From Rikenella microfusus (GTDB lineage: Bacteria > Bacteroidota > Bacteroidia > Bacteroidales > Tenuifilaceae): a DNA stretch of 64,000 nucleotides. Under the pieces are notes generated by a model, which was not told where the DNA came from, ran no database searches, and saw only the letters and a program-made list of their open reading frames with translations. How positions within the stretch are numbered: position 1 is the stretch's first letter; each line of letters opens with the position of its first letter. Where the stretch lies: NCBI GenBank assembly GCA_020722565.1, contig DYKO01000002.1, forward strand, positions 146,725-210,724, read 5' to 3'. Both the position numbers and the translations under genes were made by a program. Shown here in pieces: positions 19,395-28,175 of the stretch.

Positions 19395-19408
19395 CGTAAA
19401 CGTTTGCA
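19395..19408. promoter_or_regulatory. LacI-family operator-like palindrome
   Basis: CGTAAACGTTTGCA has a perfect 8-bp core, AAACGTTT, with partly symmetric flanks, which is the LacI/GalR and cre operator form (TGnAAACGTTTnCA). It is the only such site I saw upstream of the sugar operon. It lies about 170 bases from the -7 element; no lacI-type gene is in the window. Confidence 0.5.
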
Positions 19409-19513
19409 TGAAAATTCTAAATAAAAAGATAAATAATAGGGATTTAAAGTTGAAAAAATTAATCTGCTAGATCAATTAGTATAAACTGCAGCAAAGGGAT
19501 ACCAATAACTTTT

Positions 19514-19806
19514 GTCATCCCGAACAAAGCGAAGGAAGAGATGCTTCACTGCGTTCAGCAGGGCAAAGAGATGCATCGGCAGGCTCAGCATGACATGGAG
19601 GGCTCAGCGTGACAGAATATAAGGCTGTTTTTTGTTATTCCGGGCATATACGATTGTTCTGCTAACCGCCTTTCATCCTGAGCAAAGCGAAGGATCTTTT
19701 TAAAAGCGTAGGGATGCTTCGGCAGGCTCAGCATAACAAATGAGATGCTTCACTGCGTTCAGCATGACAGGGGGGACAGTATGGCAAAAGGAGTTCAGCA
19801 TGAAAG
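19514..19806. repeat. Palindromic interspersed repeats (REP-like) cluster
   Basis: Several copies of an imperfect inverted repeat of the type TCATCCTGAGCaaAGCGAAG ... CTTCGGCAGGCTCAGCATGA. The best unit runs from about 19673 to 19739; partial units start at 19514 and end at about 19806, with fragments such as GGCTCAGCGTGACA and TTCAGCATGACA between. The DNA is markedly more GC-rich than its AT-rich surroundings. The repeats could act as transcription terminators for prfC, which ends 41 bases away. The rest of the 650-base gap holds only the regulatory sites listed. Confidence 0.8.
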
Positions 19807-19846
19807 GAACATAAAGGCTTTATATTTGAACATTTAAAATTGCCCA

Positions 19847-21427
19847 TTAAAACTCAGATGTGAAATGAAAATTTATATCAGTAAATTTTTCAATGGCCAT
19901 TTGAAGCGCATAAGGGGACTCGGCAAGAAAAACCTCCCTGCCATGCTTATCAAGTGCAAGACCATTATACTTTCTAATCCTAAAATCGTCGAGCTGAGAT
20001 TTATTTGAACTCTCAATCCAACAAGCTTTATACAAATTGATAGGTTCCCACTTGCATTTTGCACCATATTCATGCTCCAGGCGGTACTCTATGACATCAA
20101 ATTGCAAGGCACCAACTGTACCTATAATCTTACGGCCATTCGATTTTTGAATAAAGAGTTGTGCAACCCCCTCATCGGTGAGCTGCTCAATACCCTTCGC
20201 AATCTGCTTATACTTTAAAGGATCGGCATTTTCGATATAGCGGAATAATTCGGGGGCAAAATTAGGAATACCCTTAAAATTCATCACCTCACCTTCGGTG
20301 AGGGTATCGCCTATTTTAAAGTTACCCGAATCGGGTAAACCAATAATATCGCCGGGATAGGCAAACTCAACAATTGATTTCTTATCGGCCAAAAAAGCGT
20401 TGGGACTGGAAAATCTAAAAGTTTTACCCAACCTTACATGATGATAGGACACATTTCGTTCGAATTTACCAGAACATATCTTGAGAAAAGCTATGCGGTT
20501 ACGGTGATTTGGATCCATATTGGCAAAAATTTTGAACACAAATCCGCTGAACTTCTGCTCAAAAGGAGAAACAGTTCGGATGTCGGTGCTAATTGGGCTT
20601 GGATGGGGTGCAATTTGAACAAAACAATCGAGCAGTTCCTTTACCCCAAAATTATTCAGCGCGCTTCCAAAAAATACAGGGGCCACCTCTCCATTTAAAT
20701 ATGTGCTATATTCAAAACCTGGGTAAACTTCTTTAACCAGCTCAATTTCTTCGTAAAATTTATTTGTAAATGGTGCAATATACCTATCAAGTTCAGGTGA
20801 GTACACGTCGGTTATTTCAACAATATCGTTGGAAACAGTTTGCTTGTTTTCTGGTGAAAACAGGAAGAGCTTCTGCTCAAAAAGGTTGTAAACACCCTTA
20901 AATGATGAACCCTGACCAATCGGCCAGCTAAGAGGACGCACCCTGATTTTGAGTTCGCTCTCAATTTCATCGAGCAGATCGAAAGGGTCGTTGCCCGGGC
21001 GGTCGAGTTTATTAATAAATATTATCACTGGCGTGTTGCGCATACGGCAAACCTCCATGAGTTTACGGGTTTGCGCCTCTACGCCCTTGGCGTGATCAAT
21101 AACAATAATTACACTATCAACTGCGGTAAGGGTGCGGTAGGTATCCTCGGCAAAATCCTGGTGACCGGGTGTATCAAGAATGTTTATCTTATACCCATTG
21201 TACTCAAATTCCATTACCGAAGTGGAGACCGAAATACCGCGCTGGCGCTCAATCTCCATGAAATCGGATGTAGCCGTTTTTTTAATTTTATTGCTCTTTA
21301 CGGCACCCGCAATATGAATGGCACCTCCAAACAGAAGCAACTTTTCGGTTAAAGTAGTCTTTCCAGCATCGGGATGGCTAACAATGGCAAAAGTGCGACG
21401 GCGTTTAACCTCTTCCTCAAAATTCAT
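19847..21427 (-). CDS. prfC: Peptide chain release factor 3
   Basis: RF3 is the GTPase that recycles RF1/RF2 from the ribosome after termination. From the ATG at 21427 it has 526 residues, with G1 [10 protein letters not shown] (about 17-26), switch [10 protein letters not shown], and NKLD in FINKLDRPG. The segment [19 protein letters not shown] distinguishes RF3 from EF-G. The open frame extends 19 codons upstream, but that stretch is not conserved and holds the promoter. It is followed by palindromic repeats. Assignment is firm. Confidence 0.97.
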   Translation of the reverse strand: MNFEEEVKRRRTFAIVSHPDAGKTTLTEKLLLFGGAIHIAGAVKSNKIKKTATSDFMEIERQRGISVSTSVMEFEYNGYKINILDTPGHQDFAEDTYRTLTAVDSVIIVIDHAKGVEAQTRKLMEVCRMRNTPVIIFINKLDRPGNDPFDLLDEIESELKIRVRPLSWPIGQGSSFKGVYNLFEQKLFLFSPENKQTVSNDIVEITDVYSPELDRYIAPFTNKFYEEIELVKEVYPGFEYSTYLNGEVAPVFFGSALNNFGVKELLDCFVQIAPHPSPISTDIRTVSPFEQKFSGFVFKIFANMDPNHRNRIAFLKICSGKFERNVSYHHVRLGKTFRFSSPNAFLADKKSIVEFAYPGDIIGLPDSGNFKIGDTLTEGEVMNFKGIPNFAPELFRYIENADPLKYKQIAKGIEQLTDEGVAQLFIQKSNGRKIIGTVGALQFDVIEYRLEHEYGAKCKWEPINLYKACWIESSNKSQLDDFRIRKYNGLALDKHGREVFLAESPYALQMAIEKFTDINFHFTSEF

Positions 21428-21446
21428 CGTTTCAATTTTAAGTTTG

Positions 21447-21477
21447 CAAAAATATAAAATTGCAAGGGAGTAGCAAA
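21447..21477 (-). promoter_or_regulatory. Promoter of prfC
   Basis: The minus strand has TTTTG, 19 bases, then TATTTTTG (exact TAnnTTTG), 19 bases before the ATG at 21427. This supports the shorter prfC start. Confidence 0.6.
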
Positions 21478-21512
21478 AGGGCAATGCAATTACCGATTAA
21501 AATATTTCATTG

Positions 21513-22140
21513 TTGTCCGATAAAATACAAAATTGCAATGTTTTGTATAATAGTAACTGATTAACAGCATGTTATAATATGAAATTAATTTTTACAAAAG
21601 TAAGCCATCTTCAAAATAAATCATATTGCACTTGCCGACGCTCTTCTCTGAACCAGTCACTGTAGTTCTTTTAAACCTATTAAATTGATGTAGTTGAACA
21701 AATGGATTTCAAAAAGTTTAACAGATTAGACAACACCCATGCTCTCTTTACGTTTTGTTATACAACCATAATCAGTAAATTGGTAATAAGAGCAGAATAA
21801 ATCTGTATTTTGATAGCATACTTGTTGTCGTCAAGAAATTATATCAGAGAAAATTTCTGCTTAAACTGTAAGATCATCAGCTCTATTTGTCAGTGTAATC
21901 ATTAAATGTCAGGTAGCAAAACAAGCCTCAACTCTAACAAATTAGACAAAAGAATGTATTCAAGTCTCAAATTCTCTTGTAAAACCATGATCGATAAAAG
22001 GGTTCAACCTCCAGAAATCCGATTGTATAAAAAATGTGTACTTTTATCTATTATATCTGAGTGTTTGTTGTAAAACAAAACTATAATAGAGCAAAGAAGG
22101 TCATCACCTTCAGGCTCTTTATATCTTTTATTTAGGACAA
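21513..22140. repeat. Gene-free island of degenerate 216-bp repeats with TTGTCC ends
   Basis: No coding frame could be supported here. Two related stretches lie 216 bases apart: AACAGATTAGACAA at 21720 and AACAAATTAGACAA at 21936, with further matches on both sides (ATTAAATTGATGTAG / ATTAAATGTCAGGTAG, and ACCATnATCnnTAAA). The region is bounded by imperfect inverted ends, TTGTCCGATAAAATA at 21513 and the complement of TTGTCCTAAATAAAA at 22126-22140 (11 of 15 alike). This could be a decayed insertion element or miniature transposon, but no transposase remnant was recognised. Confidence 0.4.
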
Positions 22141-22195
22141 GATTATAATTAAGCATATATTTCGTCAAAATCTAAAAAAACGAAAAATGATTTTT

Positions 22196-23500
22196 TTATT
22201 TAACAATGCCGAACCTTCCCTCACTTTTTGCCACAATAGTGGCTATCATGGCATCGCCCGTTACGTTAATGGTAGTTCTCAACATATCAAGGGGGCGGTC
22301 GATTGCTAGAATAAGGGCAAGCCCTTCAACGGGCAACCCTACAGAATTTAGTACAATTATTAGCATTACCATTCCTGCTCCTGGCACACCAGCCGAACCA
22401 ATAGATGCAAGAGTTGCAGTTATTAGAATGATTAAAAGTTGAGCAAAGGTTAGCTCAATACCAAATACCTCGGCAATAAAAACTGTAGCCACTGCCTGAT
22501 ATAAACTGGTTCCATCCATGTTTATGGTTACTCCTACCGGCAACACGAAACTAGATATATCGTTGGGTACCTTCAGTTCCTTTTCTACCTGCTCCATGGT
22601 AACCGGAAGAGTTGCAGCACTAGAACTAGTTGAAAATGCCACCAGCTGAGCGGGAAATATCGCCTTGTAAAACTTTTTAAAACTCAATCCAGCATAAATC
22701 CGAAGAAAGATTGGATACACCATCAAACTTATAACAAGCAATCCTAATATAACCGTTAAAGAGTAGAGTCCCAGTGATGTAAAGAGTTGAGCCGATGAGC
22801 GCAAATCATCGCCAACAAAATCGATAAAAAGTGCAACCATTAAGGCAAAAACCCCAAAAGGGGCAAAGTGCATGATTATATCTACTATTTTGAGCACCAC
22901 CTCATTTAACCCCGTAACAAAATCCTTTATAACGGCAACTTTGGAATTGGGAACCATAATTATAGCAACGCCAAATAGCAAGGCAAAAAATATTACCTGA
23001 AGCATAGCTGTGTTACTAGAAGCAGCATCAACAATGTTTTCCGGAACAATATCGATAAGGAACTGCAGAGGAGGGAGTTTGGACAGATTTTCAGCAGCTT
23101 GCTGCCGTGTCGCTAGATCGTCGGCATACTTTTCAACAAATTCCGCCCGTTTCTCCTGTGAAAAGTAGCTCCCGGGTCTAATAAGATTTACCATCACCAA
23201 ACCAATGCTTACCGCAGTTATAGTGGTAAACACATATAGAGTAATGGTTTTAACCCCAAGTTTCGATAATCGGCTAATATTTTTAAGTCCAGCAACTCCG
23301 CTGACAAGTGATGCAAATATCAACGGCATAGCAACCAGTTTTAAGAGATTTAAAAAGATTATTCCAAAAGGTTTGATGTAATCCGAGGCGAATTGTTGAA
23401 TCCCTAAAATAACTGCCATTAAGCCAATTAGCAGACCAAACAACATTCCAATCAGTATTTTCGCGTAAAGGGGAAACTTACGGAGAGGAGATATAATCAT
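22196..23500 (-). CDS. Dicarboxylate/amino acid:cation symporter (DAACS)
   Basis: An inner-membrane Na+ or H+ symporter for glutamate, aspartate or C4-dicarboxylates. The 434-residue protein shows eight-helix GltPh topology with the family's hallmarks: the serine-rich hairpin FSTSSSAATLP, the helix-7 motif NMDGT, hairpin 2 SIGSAGVPGAG, and the helix-8 segment DRPLDMLRTTINVTGD containing sodium- and substrate-binding residues. Arg-264 type specificity cannot be settled from sequence alone. It is preceded by short AGGTTAAAG repeats and seems monocistronic. Confidence 0.94.
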   Translation of the reverse strand: MIISPLRKFPLYAKILIGMLFGLLIGLMAVILGIQQFASDYIKPFGIIFLNLLKLVAMPLIFASLVSGVAGLKNISRLSKLGVKTITLYVFTTITAVSIGLVMVNLIRPGSYFSQEKRAEFVEKYADDLATRQQAAENLSKLPPLQFLIDIVPENIVDAASSNTAMLQVIFFALLFGVAIIMVPNSKVAVIKDFVTGLNEVVLKIVDIIMHFAPFGVFALMVALFIDFVGDDLRSSAQLFTSLGLYSLTVILGLLVISLMVYPIFLRIYAGLSFKKFYKAIFPAQLVAFSTSSSAATLPVTMEQVEKELKVPNDISSFVLPVGVTINMDGTSLYQAVATVFIAEVFGIELTFAQLLIILITATLASIGSAGVPGAGMVMLIIVLNSVGLPVEGLALILAIDRPLDMLRTTINVTGDAMIATIVAKSEGRFGIVK

Positions 23501-23619
23501 AATGATTCAAGGTTAAAGGTTAAAGGTTAAAGATTATAAGGTTAAAGATTAATGATTCAAGAACTTGTCCGGCGAAGACGGATTCAAGGTTAAATATTAA
23601 AAATTTAAAGTTCAAGGTG
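23501..23619. repeat. Short degenerate tandem repeats (AGGTTAAAG)
   Basis: AATGATTCAAGG, then GGTTAAAGGTTAAAGGTTAAAG, and further spaced copies of GGTTAAAG and ATTCAAGG. It sits in the gap upstream of the symporter gene. Similar GGTTAAAGG words recur at about 26730-26780. Low-complexity, function unknown. Confidence 0.6.
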
Positions 23620-23706
23620 TTAAGATTTGGGGAATAAGAATAAATTATATTTCATTAATCCTTAATGGGATAGCTTTGATGTAGGGGAAATAATGGTTTT
23701 GAGAAT

Positions 23707-24231
23707 TTAAAGGGGATCAACCGTGCCCTTAAATTCGCCGGTGAAGCGAATTTGGTCGGCTGTTTCGATATCAAGTTTGTAACTCATTAATCGTCCCAGA
23801 TTTACAACATTAAAAATACCTGCCCAAATATTGTATATCGTGCCTGTATCCACGTCAAAATTATAATTAACATACACAAAACAAGAATCGACAGAAAAGG
23901 AACCTTTTGATTTAAAAATATCAATAGTATATTCTCCTCCTTTTATTTCAGCTGAATTCTCTGAATAGAAATAGGCCTTAATCAGAGCTCCAGTTCCGGT
24001 AAATTTGCCGGCATCATTGTTATAGCTGACGCCCTCACCCAGAAGAGCAATAATATAGGGAGTGGCCCCAGTGGATAATGTTTCACTGTATTTATAGCTA
24101 TATCCCTTGTATAGTTTAAACTGATTTTCACCATAGGTTATTATGTTGGCGACCTCGTCATCGGAATTTTTGCCACATGAAGCCATAACGAGGAATGATA
24201 GGAGTAATACACGAGCTATGTTGAGTTTCAT
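23707..24231 (-). CDS. Hypothetical lipoprotein
   Basis: The 174-residue product has a lipoprotein signal with lipobox VMASC (Cys19) and then a Ser/Asp-rich linker. The body looks all-beta (YKGYSYKYSETLS, TGTGALIKAYFYS). It resembles small Bacteroidota envelope lipoproteins built on a lipocalin-like sandwich, but I recognise no family. No close operon partner: the next gene downstream on this strand is the symporter beyond a repeat-filled gap. Export and lipidation are well supported; function is unknown. Confidence 0.75.
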   Translation of the reverse strand: MKLNIARVLLLSFLVMASCGKNSDDEVANIITYGENQFKLYKGYSYKYSETLSTGATPYIIALLGEGVSYNNDAGKFTGTGALIKAYFYSENSAEIKGGEYTIDIFKSKGSFSVDSCFVYVNYNFDVDTGTIYNIWAGIFNVVNLGRLMSYKLDIETADQIRFTGEFKGTVDPL

Positions 24232-24296
24232 GGCATGAATGTTTAAGATTATTGTGCTAATTTACTGCTAAAATAGTAAAAATGTTACGTTATGCA

Positions 24297-24327
24297 AAAT
24301 AAAAAAGGAGGCTTACAGCCCCCTTTT
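24297..24327 (-). terminator. Terminator of slyD
   Basis: AAAAGGGGGCT and AGCCTCCTTTT form an 11-bp stem (one G-T pair) with loop GTA and T-run on the minus strand, 20 bases beyond the slyD stop. Confidence 0.8.
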
Positions 24328-24347
24328 GCAATAGTCTAACAATTTTA

Positions 24348-24842
24348 TTAATGATGATGCCCTGCACCATGAACATGGCCATGGCTAATCTCTTCGGTTG
24401 TTGCCTCGCGAATATTTTCAACTCTACCTGTAAAGTAAAGGTCTTGTCCGGCGAGCGAATGATTAAAATCCATAACCACTGAGCTATCGGTAACCTCAAC
24501 AACCATTCCATCAAGAGCATTGCCATCAGAATCGCGCATGGGAAGGCGATTACCTATGACCAGTAAATCTTCCTGCAACTCACCATCAATAATAAATATT
24601 TCCTTAGGAAGCTCAACTATAGCTTGTTCGTTAACCTCGCCATATCCATCCTTTGAGGGAATCATAAACTCAAAGGCATCGCCTTCGGATAGATTTTTAA
24701 TGTTATCCTCAAAAAGTGGTAATAATTGGCCATGGCCAAATAGGAATACCAATGGGTTATCTGCCTGAGCAGAATCAATCAAATCGCCATTAACCTTTAG
24801 TTCATAACTAATCGATACAACTTTATCTTTTGAAACATTCAT
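24348..24842 (-). CDS. slyD: FKBP-type peptidyl-prolyl isomerase, SlyD-like
   Basis: A cytoplasmic prolyl isomerase and chaperone. I use the ATG at 24842 (164 residues, MNVSKDKVVSISYEL); the extra upstream codons of the open frame are AT-rich and unlike the family. The FKBP part (about 1-70, FLFGHGQLLPLFE and GDAFEFMIP) is interrupted by the insert-in-flap chaperone domain (about 70-125), and the C-terminus is a His-rich metal-binding tail (HGHVHGAGHHH), short compared with E. coli SlyD. The tail suggests nickel or zinc binding. It is followed by a strong terminator and is probably monocistronic. Confidence 0.92.
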   Translation of the reverse strand: MNVSKDKVVSISYELKVNGDLIDSAQADNPLVFLFGHGQLLPLFEDNIKNLSEGDAFEFMIPSKDGYGEVNEQAIVELPKEIFIIDGELQEDLLVIGNRLPMRDSDGNALDGMVVEVTDSSVVMDFNHSLAGQDLYFTGRVENIREATTEEISHGHVHGAGHHH

Positions 24843-24992
24843 GTAATTGAAGTTAAAAATTATTTTTTCAAAGAAACGGTAATAGTTTGTAAATAACAAG
24901 TTTTTTGGAGAAATGTTGAGTTAAATTTTTGGAAACAAATGAAAGGATTTAAACTCCTCATCACATTTTTCAACAAAAATGAAAAAATATTG

Positions 24993-25022
24993 TTGTTTAT
25001 TAAAATAATAGCTCCATCTTTG
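24993..25022 (+). promoter_or_regulatory. Promoter of the cold-shock gene
   Basis: TTG, 19 bases, then CATCTTTG, one mismatch to TAnnTTTG. A leader of about 40 nt precedes the ATG, shorter than the long leader of E. coli cspA. Confidence 0.5.
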
Positions 25023-25069
25023 TATGGTTTTAAACAATCAATTTATTCACCAATTATTTTTAAAGTAAC

Positions 25070-25270
25070 ATGAAAGGTAAAGTAAAATGGTTTGATGCTG
25101 CCAAGGGTTTTGGTTTCATTCAAACCGAAGAAGGTAACGATGTTTTCGTTCACTACACAGGAATTGCAAAAGAGGGTTTCAAGCGTCTTGATGAAGGTCA
25201 GGCCGTTAGTTTTGAAATCACCGAAGGTAAACGTGGTCCACAGGCCATTAATGTGGTTGTGTTAGAATAG
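25070..25270 (+). CDS. Cold-shock domain protein
   Basis: A 66-residue single-stranded nucleic-acid-binding OB-fold protein that acts as an RNA chaperone. It has RNP1 (KGFGFIQ, residues 13-19), RNP2 (DVFVHY) and the end QAINVVV, all typical of CspA-family proteins, and normal length. It is flanked by its own promoter and a strong terminator, so it is expressed alone. Whether cold-induced or constitutive cannot be told. Confidence 0.97.
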   Translation: MKGKVKWFDAAKGFGFIQTEEGNDVFVHYTGIAKEGFKRLDEGQAVSFEITEGKRGPQAINVVVLE

Positions 25271-25290
25271 TATATATTCCTAACATAAAA

Positions 25291-25319
25291 AAAAAAGGCC
25301 TCAAATTGAGGCCTTTTTT
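25291..25319. terminator. Bidirectional terminator
   Basis: GGCCTCAA and TTGAGGCC flanked by A- and T-runs. It lies between the convergent cold-shock gene and the outer-membrane gene ending at 25331 and can serve both. Confidence 0.85.
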
Positions 25320-25330
25320 GTTTAGCTGAG

Positions 25331-25921
25331 CTAAAAGGTAATTGAAAATCTCAGTAATGGATTGGATGTATAAGGTGAATAACGGCTATCGGTTAAATCC
25401 CAAAGCAAAAGAAAGTTTATGGCAGCTTTATTGCCAATTCGTTGCCGCCATCCCCCCCCTACCAAATACATCTGAATCCATCCTTTTCCCTTGGTTGATG
25501 TTAAATCAAAAAATTTTCGATCGATGTAAAGGTTCTCAAACTCGCCCCTAAATACTATACCCCCGTGCAAATCAATGCCAAAAGTATCATGAAAATTGGG
25601 AATAGGAAGAATATCGGTAAAACCTGAGTATCCCCAAATGGTTGTAGCTACAGGTTTCAGAGTTGTACCGCCAGCATCAAAACTAAACCTATCGCGACGA
25701 TAGGTATAGCGCCCACCAACCCCCATTGACCATTGGGGAAGAATCCAAAGTCCAACCTGCGGCAGTAAATCTATTTGTGTGATACGGTTTCCAATGGCTA
25801 AACCTATGCTTCCCCCCCAGAAAATTCTATCGGAAAATCTCTGAAAATCGCCATGTTTTCGCTGTGAATACGCCAACGAGGTAGCCGTAATTAGAATTAT
25901 AGCTAAAAAATTTCGAATCAT
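25331..25921 (-). CDS. Secreted outer-membrane beta-barrel protein, unknown
   Basis: From the ATG at 25921 the product has 196 residues with a signal peptide (IRNFLAIILITATSLAYSQ). The rest alternates aromatic and polar residues (WGGSIGLAIGN, VGLWILPQWSMGVGGRYTYRR) and ends in a typical barrel C-terminus (LLRFSITF). Small barrels of this kind are common in Bacteroidota, and I recognise no specific family. The open frame runs 13 codons upstream, which would spoil the signal peptide. Monocistronic, sharing a terminator with the cold-shock gene. Confidence 0.7.
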   Translation of the reverse strand: MIRNFLAIILITATSLAYSQRKHGDFQRFSDRIFWGGSIGLAIGNRITQIDLLPQVGLWILPQWSMGVGGRYTYRRDRFSFDAGGTTLKPVATTIWGYSGFTDILPIPNFHDTFGIDLHGGIVFRGEFENLYIDRKFFDLTSTKGKGWIQMYLVGGGWRQRIGNKAAINFLLLWDLTDSRYSPYTSNPLLRFSITF

Positions 25922-26005
25922 CCCTGAGTATTTTATACAATTGAACACAATATTAACCAAAGATGTTTAATTTTATTACATAACCCACGTAAAAAACGAT
26001 TAATT

Positions 26006-26713
26006 ATGAACATACTCATTACCGGAGCATCAAGGGGAATTGGCTACGAAACTGTTAAATACCTTGCATTAAACGGCAGCCATAAAATTATTGCCCTATC
26101 GCGAACCGTTGGCAGGTTCAATTCGTTTCAGAGCGACCTAATTCAGCAAAATAGAAAATCGGTTATCATACCCATCAGTTTCGATTTACTGGAGCTGCAA
26201 AAAATACCCGACCAACTTTTGGAGATTATAAAAAGTCATGTTGATAAAATTGATATTTTGATAAATAATGCTGGATTTCTGATTGCGAAACCACTACTCT
26301 TGCTGAGTATAGATGAAATTATGAAGATGGTGAGCGTAAACTATATGGCACCTGCGTTACTTATAAAAAGTTTGGTTCCGTTAATGCCCAAGGGTAGCCA
26401 TGTGGTTAACATTAGTAGTATGGGTGGATTTCAGGGGAGTGTAAAGTTTCCAGGTCTTTCGGTATATTCATCTTCAAAAGCAGCATTAGCTTCGCTTACC
26501 GAGGTTCTTGCCGAAGAACTTAAACAAAACGGTATTGCGTTTAACTGCTTAGCCCTTGGTGCCACTGATACCGAGATGCTACGTGAGGCCTTTCCTGATT
26601 ATCAAGCGCCTATAACTGCCCGTAAAATGGCTGAATTTATTGCATACTTCGCACAAGAAGGAAATAAGTTCTTCAACGGAAAAATACTACCTGTAAGCGT
26701 TAGTACTCCATAA
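26006..26713 (+). CDS. Short-chain dehydrogenase/reductase
   Basis: A 235-residue classical SDR with TGASRGIGYE (residues 6-15), NNAG (about 87-90), the catalytic Ser in ISSMGG, and YSSSK. The ending is shortened and lacks the usual substrate-binding lid detail. NAD(P)-dependent oxidoreduction of an unknown small molecule is the safe reading. It stands alone between a divergent barrel gene and the convergent butyrate kinase operon, so context adds little. A FabG-like or sepiapterin-reductase-like role cannot be ruled out. Confidence 0.83.
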   Translation: MNILITGASRGIGYETVKYLALNGSHKIIALSRTVGRFNSFQSDLIQQNRKSVIIPISFDLLELQKIPDQLLEIIKSHVDKIDILINNAGFLIAKPLLLLSIDEIMKMVSVNYMAPALLIKSLVPLMPKGSHVVNISSMGGFQGSVKFPGLSVYSSSKAALASLTEVLAEELKQNGIAFNCLALGATDTEMLREAFPDYQAPITARKMAEFIAYFAQEGNKFFNGKILPVSVSTP

Positions 26714-27027
26714 GAGAGGATAAGGGTTAAAGGATAAGTTGTTAGCTGTTGATTGATGGTTGATAGTGAATACAAAAGGTTAAACTCCGTACATCACTGT
26801 GAAATAAATTATTACTCTGTGTAACTCTGTGATTCTTTTTTGCTAATGGAAGGTTTATAGTTAAAATCAAGAAATCATATAACCGGTTGTTCTTGTCATG
26901 TTGAGGGTTTGCAAAATATTTTTAAACTAATTGAAGTTGATTTCTCGCTCCCCTCGAAATCAGAGCAGATTGCTCAGGATGATTTTGTAGATATTTGTTA
27001 TGCACAGCCGTTCTTTTAGTCCCCCCA
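26714..27027. other. Intergenic stretch with short repeats, no gene seen
   Basis: About 310 bases with no supportable coding frame. It holds GGTTAAAGG-type words and the near-repeat TTAAACTCCGTACATCACTGTGA / TTACTCTGTGTAACTCTGTGA in one place, then AT-rich sequence up to the butyrate kinase terminator. Confidence 0.5.
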
Positions 27028-27064
27028 AAAAATATGAGGGGCATAAGCCCCTCATATTTTTATT
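27028..27064 (-). terminator. Terminator of the ackA-ptb-buk operon
   Basis: AAAATATGAGGGGC and GCCCCTCATATTTT form a stem of about 14 bp with loop ATAA. It lies just past the buk stop codon, and the A-run on the plus strand gives a U-run on the transcript. Confidence 0.88.
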
Positions 27065-27075
27065 AATCATTTATG

Positions 27076-28152
27076 TTACTTATACTCCTTTGGCATTACC
27101 TCACCTTTAAGCACCATGAGCCCATTCATGGCCAGAGCCTGCATTTCATCCTCGCCGGGGTAAACAGCAACCGGTGCAATAAAGCCAACCATCTCCTTTA
27201 TATAATCAACAAGATCTGGGTTATGGGCAATGCCACCGGTAAGAATAATGGCATCAACATTGCCCTTTAAAACTACTGCCATGGAACCAATCCATTTTGC
27301 AATGTTGTAGGCCATGGCATCCTGCAGCAGCTTTGCCTTGGCATCACCGGAGCGAGCCTTAAGTTCAATTTCATAGGCATCGTTGGTGCCAGCATGGGCA
27401 ACCAAACCGCCCTTTCCGGTTAGCATCTTTTTAACCTCCTCATAGGTTACCTCACCGCTAAAGGATAGCTTTGCCAGCTGACCAGCGGGAACTGTACCGG
27501 CACGTTCAGGTGAAAAAGGTCCATCGCCGTCGAGTGCGTTATTAACATCAATCACCCTACCCTGCCTATGAGCACCTACCGAAATGCCTCCGCCCAAATG
27601 GGCAACAATTAGGTTGAGTTCGTCGTAGCGTTTGTCAACCGACTTAGCATGAAGACGTGCAATGGCTTTCTGATTAAGAGCATGAAATATGGAAACCCTT
27701 TTGAACCGGGGGTGACCCGATATACGGGCAACCTCTTCCATTTCGTCAACCACAACCGGGTCGGCAATAAAGGCGCGTGCCGATGGCAATGACTTTGCAA
27801 TATCGTCGGCAATAAGAGCGCCAAGGTTACTGGCATGTTCCCCCATAATGCTGTTACGAAGGTCGTTCTTCATCTGCTCATTAACCTCATAAACACCCGA
27901 TTCAATGGGTTTAAGCAATCCACCGCGTCCAACTACAGCTGAAATTTTAGCAACATCAATACCGGCCTGTTTAAGTTCCTCCAAAATAATCTCCCTACGA
28001 AAGCTAAACTGGTCGGCAATGGTTTTAAACTTTGCCAAATCGTCGGCCGAGTGTTTGATGTTCTTTAGGAAAACATTCTTATTGTTCCGGAAAACGGCAA
28101 TTTTAGTTGACGTTGAACCCGGATTGACGGCCAGTATTTTGAAATCTTCCAT
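27076..28152 (-). CDS. buk: Butyrate kinase
   Basis: Transfers phosphate from butyryl phosphate to ADP, giving butyrate and ATP. The 358-residue ASKHA-fold protein begins ILAVNPGSTSTKIAVF and has VVGRGGLL, VAHLGGGISV and ILTGGIAHN, all typical of Buk rather than acetate kinase (which has NCGSSS). It may also accept branched-chain acyl phosphates. It ends the ackA-ptb-buk operon 23 bases after ptb and is followed by a strong terminator. Buk with Ptb indicates butyrate or branched-chain fatty acid production. Confidence 0.95.
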   Translation of the reverse strand: MEDFKILAVNPGSTSTKIAVFRNNKNVFLKNIKHSADDLAKFKTIADQFSFRREIILEELKQAGIDVAKISAVVGRGGLLKPIESGVYEVNEQMKNDLRNSIMGEHASNLGALIADDIAKSLPSARAFIADPVVVDEMEEVARISGHPRFKRVSIFHALNQKAIARLHAKSVDKRYDELNLIVAHLGGGISVGAHRQGRVIDVNNALDGDGPFSPERAGTVPAGQLAKLSFSGEVTYEEVKKMLTGKGGLVAHAGTNDAYEIELKARSGDAKAKLLQDAMAYNIAKWIGSMAVVLKGNVDAIILTGGIAHNPDLVDYIKEMVGFIAPVAVYPGEDEMQALAMNGLMVLKGEVMPKEYK

Positions 28153-28175
28153 GCTGATATGCTATTTCAGTATTT

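Noticed and set aside
21428-21484. Upstream start for prfC (19 extra codons)
   Set aside because: The extension overlaps a good promoter and does not resemble the RF3 N-terminus.
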